This document shows, piece after piece, positions 8,641 through 19,594 of a DNA stretch of 64,000 bases. Within the stretch, counting starts at the first letter, position 1, and the number at the start of each line of letters is the position of its first letter. The position numbers and the translations under genes were made by a program. Source of the DNA: CAKKQX01 sp963734595 (lineage in GTDB: Bacteria > Pseudomonadota > Gammaproteobacteria > Burkholderiales > SG8-41). The notes under the pieces are model-generated. The model was not told the origin of the DNA and did not search any database. It saw nothing but the letters and a program-made list of their open reading frames with translations. Location: assembly GCA_963734595.1 (NCBI GenBank), contig CAVTHV010000026.1, positions 124,001 through 188,000 on the forward strand, in the 5' to 3' direction.

Positions 8641-11038
8641 ACGTTTTCGCAGGCCGCCAGCGCTTGAGCAGCAGCGAATTGCTGACGACCGATACCGAAC
8701 TCATCGCCATTGCGGCGCCGGCGATGACCGGACTCAGCATGCCGATCGCCGCCAGCGGGATGCCGAGCACGTTGTAGAAAAACGCGAAGAACAGATTCTG
8801 CCTGATCTTGCCGAGCGTGCTGCGCGACAGGCTGATCGCATCGACCACGCTCATCAGGTCATTGCGCATCAGCGTGATGTCCGCGGCGTGTATCGCGATA
8901 TCCGAACCCGCGCCGATGGCGAAGCTCACGTCGGCCGCGGCGAGGGCGGGGGCGTCGTTGACGCCGTCGCCGACCATGCCGACCACGCGCTTCTGCCGCT
9001 TCAGCTGGTTGACCCGTTCGGACTTGTCCTGCGGCAGGATTTCGGCTTCGAAATGGGCGATGCCGGCCTGGGCGGCGATGCTCTTTGCCGTAACTTCGTT
9101 GTCGCCGGTCAGCATGATGACATCGATGCCGAGCTGCGCCAGCCGTTCCATGGCAGCACGCGAGGTCGGGCGCAGGGGATCGGCAATGGCGATGAGGCCA
9201 ACCGCGCGGCCGTCGCGGGCGATGACGATCACGGTTTTCCCCTGGTTCTGCAGCGCTGCAACTTGCCCGGCATCGAAGGCAATGCCAAGGCCGGCGATGA
9301 AACGCGGGGAACCCAGAGCAGCCGCCTTGCCGTCGATCTCGGCCTGCACGCCTTTGCCGGGAATCGCATTGAACGCGGTCATCGGGACGAATGTAATGTT
9401 TGCTGCTGCGGCGTGATCGAGCACGGCTTTCGCGAGCGGGTGCTCCGATCCGGACTCGAGTGTGGCGGCCACCTGAATGACGTGATCCGCGGAGGTGCTG
9501 CCCAGCGCGACAACATCGGTGACCGCCGGTCTGCCGACGGTCAGTGTGCCGGTCTTGTCGACGACCAGCGTATCGATTTTCCCCGCGTGCTCGAGCGCCG
9601 CCGCGTTCTTGATCAGGATGCCGGCGCGCGCGCCGGCGCCGCTGCCGACCATCACGGCGGTCGGCGTAGCCAGCCCCAGCGCGCACGGGCAGGCGATGAC
9701 CAGCACCGCGACGGCGTTGATCAGTGCACCCGTAAAATCGCCTGAAAACCACCACCACAAGGCCAGCGTGAGGATGGCGATGCCGACCACAACCGGCACG
9801 AAAATGCCCGAGATCACATCCGCCAGGCGCTGGATCGGTGCTTTGGAACCCTGCGCTTCCTCCACCAGGCGGACGATCGCGGCCAGCGCCGTGTCGGCCC
9901 CGACACCGGTGGCGCGGCACTTGAGCAGGCCCTGCTGGTTGAGTGTCGCGGCGAACACCTTCATGCCGGACTCCTTGGCCACGGGCAGGCTTTCGCCCGT
10001 CAGCATCGCTTCGTTGATGCTCGATGCGCCGTCGATGACGGTGCCGTCGACCGGTATGCTTTCGCCGGGACGCACGATGAACACGTCCCCGACTTTGACC
10101 TGCGCAGTCTCGACTTCGACGATGCTGCCGTCGCGTTCGATGCGTGCGGTCTTGGGCTGCAGCTTGATCAGTGCCTCGATCGCCTCCGTGGTTTTTGCCT
10201 TGGCCCGCGCCTCAAGCAATTTGCCCATTAAAATCAACGTGATAATAGTGGCGCTCGCTTCAAAATAGACATGCAGGGGCAAGCTGAAGGCGACCACCGA
10301 CGCACTATAGAAATAGGCCATGCTGGTGCCGAGCGCGATCAGCACGTCCATGTTGGCGCCGCCACCGCGCAATGCGTGATACGCACCGAGGTAAAAACGC
10401 TTGCCGATCCAGAACTGGACCGGCGTTGCCAGCGCCAGTTGCAGCCAGGGTGGCAGAAACCCGTGTTCCGAGCCGAAGAACATGAAAATCATCTGTACCA
10501 TGAAGGGCAGGGTGAGTGCGACCGATATCCAGAACCTCGTCAGTTCCGCGCGGTAGGCGGCGGCGCTGCGCGCCTTTTCCTCATCCCGGCTGACACCGGC
10601 AATCTCATGGGCGTCGTACCCTGCCTTGCGTACCGCAGTGATGAGAGCGGCGACATCCGTGCCTCCGGGAGGGTAGTGGATCCGTGCTTTTTCTGAAGCA
10701 AAGTTGACGCTGGCCGTCACGCCCGGGATTTTGTTGAGCACTTTCTCGATGCGGGTCGCGCACGCCGCGCAGGTCATGCCTTCGATGGCGAGCGCGACAC
10801 TGTGCTCGGGCACGTCGTAGCCGGCTTTGCGAACGGCGGCGACGAGATCGGATGGCTGCGTCTGCGCTCCGGCAATCACGACGTGAGCGCGTTCGGTCGC
10901 GAAGTTGACGGTGGCGTCGACGCCGGGCAGCTTGTTGAGCGTTTTCTCGATGCGGGTAGCGCATGCCGCGCAGGTCATGCCGGTGACCGGCAGGTCGACC
11001 GTGTTGGTTGCGGGGGAGGCAACAGTGCTTTGGTCCAT
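8639..11038 (-). CDS. copA: Copper-exporting P-type ATPase CopA
   Basis: A 799-residue P1B-1 ATPase pumping Cu(I) out of the cytoplasm. Two N-terminal HMA domains each carry GMTCAACATR (Cys23/26 and Cys90/93). Then come the actuator motif MLTGESLPV, the transmembrane CPC motif in VIACPCALGLATPTA, the phosphorylated Asp of VVDKTGTLT, SEHPLA, and the hinge MVGDGVNDAPALAAADV. The frame is intact. The start at 11038 was chosen because the frame further upstream crosses the promoter/operator. First gene of copA-copZ-csoR. Confidence 0.96.
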   Translation of the reverse strand: MDQSTVASPATNTVDLPVTGMTCAACATRIEKTLNKLPGVDATVNFATERAHVVIAGAQTQPSDLVAAVRKAGYDVPEHSVALAIEGMTCAACATRIEKVLNKIPGVTASVNFASEKARIHYPPGGTDVAALITAVRKAGYDAHEIAGVSRDEEKARSAAAYRAELTRFWISVALTLPFMVQMIFMFFGSEHGFLPPWLQLALATPVQFWIGKRFYLGAYHALRGGGANMDVLIALGTSMAYFYSASVVAFSLPLHVYFEASATIITLILMGKLLEARAKAKTTEAIEALIKLQPKTARIERDGSIVEVETAQVKVGDVFIVRPGESIPVDGTVIDGASSINEAMLTGESLPVAKESGMKVFAATLNQQGLLKCRATGVGADTALAAIVRLVEEAQGSKAPIQRLADVISGIFVPVVVGIAILTLALWWWFSGDFTGALINAVAVLVIACPCALGLATPTAVMVGSGAGARAGILIKNAAALEHAGKIDTLVVDKTGTLTVGRPAVTDVVALGSTSADHVIQVAATLESGSEHPLAKAVLDHAAAANITFVPMTAFNAIPGKGVQAEIDGKAAALGSPRFIAGLGIAFDAGQVAALQNQGKTVIVIARDGRAVGLIAIADPLRPTSRAAMERLAQLGIDVIMLTGDNEVTAKSIAAQAGIAHFEAEILPQDKSERVNQLKRQKRVVGMVGDGVNDAPALAAADVSFAIGAGSDIAIHAADITLMRNDLMSVVDAISLSRSTLGKIRQNLFFAFFYNVLGIPLAAIGMLSPVIAGAAMAMSSVSVVSNSLLLKRWRPAKT

Positions 11039-11047
11039 GATGACGGC

Positions 11048-11076
11048 ACAATATACCCCATGGGGGTATATGTCAA
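11048..11076 (-). promoter_or_regulatory. copA promoter with a CsoR-type operator in the spacer
   Basis: On the minus strand TTGACA (11076-11071) and TATTGT (11053-11048) are 17 bp apart. A perfect inverted repeat, ATATACCCC and GGGGTATAT with a 3-bp spacer, occupies 11051-11071. The C/G-tract dyad is the type bound by CsoR/RcnR repressors. The normal 17-bp spacing argues against a MerR-type (CueR) activator, which needs about 19-20 bp. Confidence 0.8.
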
Positions 11077-11086
11077 CCCTGCAAAC

Positions 11087-11112
11087 AAAAAAAGGCCGCG
11101 ACAAGCGCGGCC
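11087..11112 (-). terminator. Terminator of the glycine-zipper gene
   Basis: On the minus strand a 7-bp stem GGCCGCG / CGCGGCC (11112-11106 and 11100-11094) is followed by seven T. It lies 24 bp past the stop of the gene at 11136-11765 and isolates that gene from the copper promoter. Confidence 0.85.
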
Positions 11113-11135
11113 AGGAGGGGAGGAATGCGGAGGAA

Positions 11136-11765
11136 TCAGTTGGCGACAATCGCCCCTTCGACGATCTTGACCTTGTCGCCGGTGCGGAACGCAGGCTCGG
11201 CCTGATAGGAGAAGGTCCGGGAGGTGCCGTCTTCGAGGCGCACCACCACATCGTAGCGCACCGTTTTCTTCACCCTCTTCTCGACTTCGTTACCGGCGAG
11301 AGCGCCGGCGCCGACGCCGACTACAGTTGCAACAGTGCGGCCGGTACCGCCGCCGACCTGGTGGCCGAGCACGCCACCGATGACGCCGCCGGCGACTGCG
11401 CCGAGACCGGTGCCTTCGCCTTTCTGTTCGATCGCGTTGACCGCTTCGATCCGGCCGCAGTTGTTGCAGACGCGCGGCGCGGAAGCAACGCGGACCGGTT
11501 CGCCGGCGGCATGCCTGGTCGAATCGGCCGTCTGTGCCTTTCTGTGTACGGCAGGTGCGCTGCTCGTGGTTTTCTTGGCCGGTGCCGCGGCTGGTGCGGC
11601 CTCCTTGGGCGCATCGGCCTTGCTCAGGACCTGCTCGTCACCGCTCTTGGAAAAAGAACTCGGAATGATCCCGGTCATGACACCGACGCCCACCGCGCTG
11701 AATATGATGACCGCGATCGCGGCGATCACCACCACGGGACTGGTACGATTTTGTGCTTCTGACAT
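11136..11765 (-). CDS. Glycine-zipper 2TM-domain envelope protein, SlyB-like
   Basis: A 209-residue protein with one N-terminal membrane segment (VVVIAAIAVIIFSAVGVGVM, no lipobox), then an Ala/Pro/Lys-rich linker and a C-x2-C pair (RVCNNCGRIEAVNAIEQKGE). A glycine zipper follows, GLGAVAGGVIGGVLGHQVGG and then GVGAGALAGNEVEKR, and a C-terminal beta domain, RYDVVVRLEDGTSRTFSYQ. This domain order is that of SlyB/PcpY-type cell-envelope proteins. The precise role is unknown. GGAGG precedes the start, and it has its own terminator. Intact. Confidence 0.75.
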   Translation of the reverse strand: MSEAQNRTSPVVVIAAIAVIIFSAVGVGVMTGIIPSSFSKSGDEQVLSKADAPKEAAPAAAPAKKTTSSAPAVHRKAQTADSTRHAAGEPVRVASAPRVCNNCGRIEAVNAIEQKGEGTGLGAVAGGVIGGVLGHQVGGGTGRTVATVVGVGAGALAGNEVEKRVKKTVRYDVVVRLEDGTSRTFSYQAEPAFRTGDKVKIVEGAIVAN

Positions 11766-11967
11766 AAATCCCTCCTTTGCAAAATGGAAACGTTGATGCG
11801 TTAACGGGGATACTACACACGCAGTTGACGCAGCAAACGTTATGTAAAAAATTCTTACAAATTAACCGCTGCAGGACGAGGAATTATTTGGCATTTGGCG
11901 CCGCTGTCTCCAATCGGCGACGCCGGAAGCGGGCTGTGATGGCAGGTACGTGCGCGCCGCACCAACA

Positions 11968-13932
<1,965 letters not shown>

Positions 13933-14039
13933 AAAACCGGTAAGCGGTTAGCGGTAAGCCGAAAGCAGTAAGCGGTAAAAGGTCAGCGGTAATTAAATTG
14001 CTCGGCGTTTGCTGTTCGCTGCTCACGACTTGCTGTTCA
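13933..14039 (-). repeat. Phrase-repeat tract filling the lysS-aacS gap
   Basis: On the minus strand the tract opens within the lysS stop codon (GTGAACAGCAAG, then GAGCAGCGAACAGC). It closes just before the aacS ATG with reiterated TTACCGCT phrases (TTACCGCTGACC, TTACCGCTTACTGC, TTACCGCTAACCGC). It fills the entire intergenic space and leaves no room for an ordinary promoter or leader for aacS other than itself. Confidence 0.6.
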
Positions 14040-15546
14040 CCGTTCTTCCTGGCGCATTTGGGGGAACAGGATCACGTCCCTGATCGAGGGACTGTCGGTC
14101 AACAGCATCACCAGCCGGTCGATGCCGATGCCGGCGCCGGCGGTCGGCGGCAACCCGTACTCGATGGCGCGGATATAGTCCGCGTCGTAATGCATGGCTT
14201 CGGCGTCGCCGGCATCCTTCTGCCTGACCTGGTCCTGAAAGCGCTCGGCCTGGTCCTCGGGATCGTTGAGTTCCGAGAAGCCGTTGGCGATCTCGCGGCC
14301 CGCGATATAGAGCTCGAAGCGCTCGGTGATTTCCGGACGCTTGTCGCTGCGGCGCGCCAGCGGCGACACTTCCGCGGGATAGTCGACGATATAGGTCGGC
14401 TCGAACAGCTGGGTCTCGCAGGTGTTTTCGAACAGCGTCAATTGCAGGCCGCCGAGGCCGTCTTCGGGCTTGTAGGCGAAATGCATCTCTTTCAGTTTTG
14501 CGATCAGCGCATCGCGATCGTTCAGCACCGCGTCGGTGATCTCGGGGCGGTATTTCTTGATGGCACCGGTGATGGTCAGGCGCTCGTACGGTTTGGCGAG
14601 ATCGATTTCGCGTCCCTGATAAGTGATCTTCGCGGTCCCGAGCACGCTTTGCGCGACGTCGCGCAGCATGGCCTGGATGAAATCCATCAGATACTCGTAG
14701 TTCTCGTAGGCGACGTAGAACTCGACCATGGTGAACTCGGGATTGTGGCGGGTCGAGATGCCCTCGTTGCGGAAGTTGCGGTTGATTTCAAAGACTTTTT
14801 CGAAACCGCCGACGACCAGCCGCTTCAAATACAACTCCGGGGCGATGCGCAGGAAGAGCTGCATGTCGAGCGCATTGTGGTGGGTCTCGAACGGACGCGC
14901 CGCGGCGCCGCCGGGTATCGGGTGCATCATCGGCGTCTCGACTTCGAGATAGCGCCGCGCAAGGAAGAAATCGCGGGTGGCCTGGATGATGCGCGAGCGT
15001 TGCGCGAACACCGTTCGCGTGTCCTCGTTGACGATGAGATCGACATAGCGCTGCCGGTACTTGAGCTCCTGGTCGGTGAGCCCGTGAAATTTCTCGGGCA
15101 GCGGCCGCAGTGATTTGGCAAGCAGGCGCAGCTGCCGGGCGCGCACCGTGAGCTCGCCTTTCTGGGTCTTGAACAACCCCCCCTCGACGCCGATGATGTC
15201 GCCGATGTCAAAGTGTTTGAACGCGTCGTGGCTGTCCTTTCCGGTATCGCCGTCGGAGACATAGACCTGGATCTGTCCGCTCATGTCCTGGACGGTGGCG
15301 AAACTCGCCTTGCCCATTACGCGCTTCAACATGATGCGACCGGCAATTTTCGCGGGGGCCGGGTCCTGTTCCAGCGCGGCGCGCTCGCTGTTTCCGAATT
15401 TTTCGGCCAGGTCCGCCGCAAGGTGCTCGCGGTGGAAATCGTTGGGATAGGCGGTGCCGGCCTCGCGCAGCGCTTTCAGCTTGGCGCGGCGTTCTTCGAT
15501 GATCTTGTTGGTGTCCGAGCGGGGCGGGTGCTTGCTGGTCTTCCAT
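14037..15546 (-). CDS. lysS: Lysyl-tRNA synthetase, class II
   Basis: It charges tRNA-Lys. About 502 residues. The N-terminal helix is recovered in a shifted frame (NKIIEERRAKLKALREAGTA, with YPNDFHREHLAADLAEKFG), then the OB-fold anticodon domain (GRIM...MGKASFATVQDMSGQIQVYV). The class II motifs follow: motif 2 as FEINRNFRNEGISTRHNPEF and motif 3 as GAGIGIDRLVMLLTDSPSIR. One indel near 15520, in a C-rich run a few codons after the start, breaks the frame. It is 20 bp downstream of prfB, the E. coli-like prfB-lysS operon. Confidence 0.95.
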
Positions 15547-15566
15547 GGCTTTTCCTTTGGGGACTC

Positions 15567-16671
15567 TTAAAGCCCTTGTTTCAGGCTGGCGCTGATGAAA
15601 TCGTCGAGGTCGCCGTCGAGCACGGCCTGGGTGTTGCCGGTCTCGACGTTGGTGCGCAGATCCTTGATGCGCGACTGGTCGAGCACGTAGGAGCGGATCT
15701 GGTGGCCCCAGCCGATGTCGGTCTTGGCGTCTTCCAGCGCCTGCTTTTCCTCGTTGCGCTTTCTCAACTCGAGCTCGTAGAGCCGGGACTTCATCATCGC
15801 CATCGCTTCGGCGCGGTTGCGGTGCTGCGAGCGGTCGCTCTGGCATTGCACGACGATGCCGGTCGGCAGGTGAGTGAGGCGCACCGCGGAGTCGGTCTTG
15901 TTGATGTGCTGCCCGCCGGCGCCGGACGCGCGGTAGGTGTCGACCCTGAGATCGGCGGGATTGATCTCGATTTCGATCGTTTCGTCGACCTCGGGATAGA
16001 CCGAGACGCTGGCGAACGAGGTGTGGCGCCGGTTGTTGGCGTCGAACGGCGACTTGCGCACCAGGCGGTGCACGCCGGTCTCGGTGCGCAGATGACCGTA
16101 GGCATAGTCGCCATTGACCCGGATCACGGCGCCTTTGATGCCGGCAACTTCACCCGGCGATTCTTCGAGCAGCTCGGCCTTGAACCCCTTGCGTTCGCAG
16201 TAACGCAGATACATGCGCTCGAGGATCGAGGCCCAGTCCTGGGCTTCGGTGCCGCCCGAACCGGCCTGGATGTCGACGAAGCAGTTGTTGGGGTCCATCG
16301 GGTTGGAAAACATGCGGCGGAACTCCATGTCCGCCACTTTTTTCTCGAGGTCGTCGGCGTCGTGGGCAATGCTGGTCAGCGTGGCGTCATCCTGCTCGGC
16401 TTTGGCGATGCCGAACAGTTCCCTGGCGTCACGCAGCCCGCTGTCGAGCTGCGTCAGGGTTTGCACCACCGCTTCGAGGGATTTGCGCTCCCGGCCGAGA
16501 TCCTGCGCGCGCTTGTTGTCGCTCCATACGGCCGGGTCTTCGGCCAGGCCGATGACCTCTACCAGGCGCCTCTGCTTGGTGTCGAAGTCAAAGATACCTC
16601 CGCAGTTCCGCAGCGCGGCTTTCGACGTCCTGCAGTTGCTTGGCGATGGCGTTGATGTGTTCTGCTTCCAT
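15567..16671 (-). CDS. prfB: Peptide chain release factor 2, with programmed +1 frameshift
   Basis: RF2 terminates translation at UGA and UAA. A short first frame from ATG 16671 (MEAEHINAIAKQLQDVES...) ends at an in-frame TGA (16590-16588) within CTT TGA C. Reading continues in the +1 frame to give about 367 residues. It carries the SPF anticodon-like tripeptide (VRKSPFDANNRRHTSF) and the GGQ peptidyl-hydrolysis motif (ASGAGGQHINKTDSAVR). This frameshift is real biology, unlike most others in the window. Upstream of lysS, downstream of recJ. Confidence 0.97.
16587..16602 (-). other. prfB programmed +1 ribosomal frameshift site
   Basis: Minus-strand sequence CGGAGGTATCTTTGAC: an internal Shine-Dalgarno-like CGGAGG three bases before CTT, the UGA stop, then C. 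This is the classic RF2 autoregulatory slip site: low RF2 slows reading of UGA and lets ribosomes slip +1 at CUU. Confidence 0.95.
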
Positions 16672-16711
16672 GGCAATCTCGCGAAAACCGTGATTATACA
16701 ATGCGGACCGC

Positions 16712-18451
16712 TTATTCCGCCGGTTGCCAGTGTTCGAGCATCAGTTGCAGGCTGCGGCTGCCGTTGAATTCGTTGACCTCGAGCCGGTAGACCGCGCGGA
16801 TCGCCGGTGGCAGCGGTTGATCATGGCGAAACAGCATGGCCTCCACGCTGCGGCCGGCGCGGGAAAGGCGCAGTTTCAGGTGCCGCTCGCCGACGATGCG
16901 CTGACTGGCCACCTCGAAACGATCGTCGAAGACCGGGCGCGGAAAACCCTGGCCCCAGACCTGCTGATCGAGCGCGTGGGCGATCTCCAGCGTCATGAGC
17001 CCGGGTTCCAGCGGGCCGTCGGTCTCGATCTGGCGCTCGAGATCGGCCGGCGTCAGCAGCGCCTGGGCGGCTTCCTCGAATGCCGCGCGGAAGCGCTCGA
17101 AGTCGGCTTCGCGCAGGGTCAAACCTGCGGCGGCGGCGTGTCCCCCGAACTTCAGCAACAGTCCGGGATGGTGCTTGGCCACCAGATCGAGCGCATCGCG
17201 CAAATGCAGGCCGCTGATCGAACGCCCCGAGCCCTTGATTTCATCCCCATTGCCGCGCGCAAACGCAATCACCGGGCGGTGAAAGCGGTCCTTGATGCGC
17301 GAGGCGACGATGCCGACCACGCCCTGGTGCCAGCCCGGATCGAACAGGCTCAGCGTGTAACTGTCGCTGAACGTCATGCGCTCCAGGCTCGCCAGCGCGG
17401 TGTCCTGCATGTCGGATTCGATGGAGCGGCGCTCGCGATTGAGACGGTCGAGTTGGGCGGCGATTTCCATCGCGCGTCCCATATTGCCGGTAGCGAGGCA
17501 TTCGATACCGAGCGACATGTCGGAAAGCCGGCCGGCTGCATTGAGGCGCGGTCCCAGCACAAAACCCAGATCGTAGGTCGAGGCGCGGCGCGGATCCCGG
17601 CCGGCGACCTGCGAACAGCGCGGCGATTCCCGGCTGCATGCGGCCGGCGCGAATGCGCATCAGCCCCTGCTGGACGAGAATGCGGTTGTTGTCATCGAGC
17701 TTCACGACGTCGGCGACGGTGCCGAGCGCGACCAGCGGCAGGAGTTCCGCGAGGTTGGGCGCGCTGTCGCCGAGGGATGAGGGATGAGGGATGAGGCGGA
17801 TGCGGCGGTGTCTTGGAAAACACCACGTTCGCGCAGCTCTGCGCGCAGCGCGAGCATCAGGTAGAACATCACGCCGACGCCGGCGAGGTTCTTGCTCGGA
17901 AAATCGCAGCCCGGCTGATTCGGGTTGATGATGCACCAGGCGTCGGGCAGCTGGCTGCCGGGCAGGTGATGGTCGGTGATCAGCACTTTCAGGCCGAGGC
18001 GGTTGGCTTCCGCGACGCCCTCGACGCTGGCGATGCCGTTGTCCACGGTGATCAGAATGTCGGGCTGGCGGGTGCTGTGCGCGAGCTGCACGATTTCCGG
18101 CGTGAGCCCGTAGCCGTACTCGAAGCGGTTGGGAACGAGATAGTCGACGCTGGCGCCGAAACTGCGCAGCGCATGCAGGCCCACCGCACAGGCGGTGGCG
18201 CCGTCCGCATCGTAATCGGCGATGATCAGCAGTTTCTTGCGGGCGGCGATCGCGTCCGCCAGCAGCCGCGCCATGCGCTGCAGATTGAGCATGTGCGCGG
18301 GCGGCGCCAGGCGCTCGAAGTCGGGTGCGAGTTGTTGCGGGCTGACGATGCCGCGCGCGGCGTAGATGCGCGCCAGCAGCGGCTGCATGCCGTCTCCGAC
18401 CAGCCGGGCGACGATGTCGCCGGGAACATTGCGCGTGACGATGGCGGGCAT
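16712..18451 (-). CDS. recJ: Single-stranded-DNA-specific exonuclease RecJ (frameshifted)
   Basis: RecJ degrades single-stranded DNA 5'-3' in recombination and mismatch repair. About 579 residues. DHH-family phosphoesterase motifs are present: LLIIADYDADGATACAVGLH (motif I) and KVLITDHHLPG (DHH). The DHHA1 GGH motif is in LLKFGGHAAAAGLTL, and an OB-fold C-terminus follows. Two frame changes occur: one in a 7-bp tandem repeat at 17772-17796 and one near 17600. Between them NLAELLPLVALGTVADVVKL continues the protein. It is 3 bp from the upstream rpfE-like gene and belongs to rpfE-recJ-prfB-lysS. Confidence 0.92.
17772..17796 (-). repeat. 7-bp tandem repeat inside recJ
   Basis: GAGGGAT is repeated three times plus a partial copy, on the plus strand, inside the recJ reading frame. 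It coincides with a change of frame and encodes a Ser/Pro/His-rich stretch absent from the conserved RecJ core. Confidence 0.8.
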
Positions 18452-18453
18452 GG

Positions 18454-19503
18454 CTAGACCTGCTCCGGCGCGTACGCGGACAGGGGTTTCGCCGGGCGCC
18501 AGAACCGCAGCAGATTGCCAGGCGAAAACTCGAAGCGCTCACAGCCCCGGTCGCCGGGGACGACCAGCGCGACGCGCGAGACGTGCCTGCGCCGCAACGC
18601 TGCCAGCAGCGGGCCGAACCAGTTGCGGTTGAGCGCGGACGCTTCCTCGCGCCAGCGGGCGATATCGCCATATTGGGCCGCGCCGGCCAGCTGGCCGAGC
18701 ACGATCAGCGGGTGCGCGTTGGCGGGCAGCGTCGCATCGAGCGAGCGCAGCCAGTGCCCGGGATCAGTGGGCAGGGGCGCGGCGGGCAGGTCGGCGCTGG
18801 CGCCGAGCGCACACGCCAGCGGTTCGTCGCTCCATATCGCGGAGAAATGCCGCCCCGGGACGGCCGGCCGGGTGCCGCCTCCCCACAGCCATACGCTGTT
18901 GACCGTCATCCGGCCTGCTGCTTCGCGCGCCGCGTTGAGCGGATGCTGGTGCAGCAGCATCTGGATTTCGTTCGAGACGGTGTGCCAGCGCAAAGCGTCT
19001 TTGCCCGCAGGCAGGCGGGCGTTGACGTTGGTCCCGTTCACTTCGCTCAGCACGCTGGTGACGATTGCCGGCCGCTGCGCGAGGCGCAGATACCAGCGCG
19101 CGGCGTGCGGCGCGATAAACTCCAGGCCATCCTGCCCGAAATGCCGGTTGAGTGCCGACACGTATTGATCGGCTTCCTGTTGCGTAATGCCGAAAGCGGC
19201 GCTGTCGGCGAGCAGCAGCTGGTCGCGGTGTATCCGCAGATGCACCGGGTCTGCGCGCAGCCAGTACGCGGTGCCGGGATCGCCGCCGTCGAGCGCGAGC
19301 GTGAGCGGGGCGACCGGCCAGTCCTGCTGCCGTTGCACCTCGAAAGCCTGGCACAGCCATGCTTCCGCGCCGAGCGGCGCAAAGGTTTGGCGGCGCGAGC
19401 GGGCAAGGAAGGTCTGCAATTCATCGAGCGCCAGATCGCGGCAGGCCTCTTTGCCGAAGTCGCCGGGCGGCAGCAGATGAGGGACGAGTAGCGTGCACTG
19501 CAT
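18454..19503 (-). CDS. rpfE: RpfE-like conserved protein linked to recJ
   Basis: A soluble protein of about 349 residues, without signal or membrane segments, starting QCTLLVPHLLPPGD. Landmarks are HFGQDGLEFIAPHAARWYLR, LSEVNGTNVNARLPAG, the strongly conserved-looking NEIQMLLHQHPLNAAREAAG, and VNSVWLWGGGTRP. It resembles proteins annotated as RpfE-type regulatory proteins or predicted phosphoglycerate-mutase-like proteins, found next to recJ in Xanthomonas and many betaproteobacteria. The biochemical role is unknown. An alternative ATG at 19527 adds eight residues; neither start has a clear ribosome-binding site. Confidence 0.65.
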   Translation of the reverse strand: MQCTLLVPHLLPPGDFGKEACRDLALDELQTFLARSRRQTFAPLGAEAWLCQAFEVQRQQDWPVAPLTLALDGGDPGTAYWLRADPVHLRIHRDQLLLADSAAFGITQQEADQYVSALNRHFGQDGLEFIAPHAARWYLRLAQRPAIVTSVLSEVNGTNVNARLPAGKDALRWHTVSNEIQMLLHQHPLNAAREAAGRMTVNSVWLWGGGTRPAVPGRHFSAIWSDEPLACALGASADLPAAPLPTDPGHWLRSLDATLPANAHPLIVLGQLAGAAQYGDIARWREEASALNRNWFGPLLAALRRRHVSRVALVVPGDRGCERFEFSPGNLLRFWRPAKPLSAYAPEQV

Positions 19504-19594
19504 GGGAGTCTGTTGCGAGTCTAACATACGGTTGCAGCGTGCTTAGAATGGCCGGTTGTGGCAAACTGCGCCTTTACTTCATGTCTGCCGCGCG

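Noticed and set aside
11039..11251. N-terminal extension of CopA by about 71 residues.
   Set aside because: It would cross the copper promoter, operator and the neighbouring terminator, and has no family similarity.
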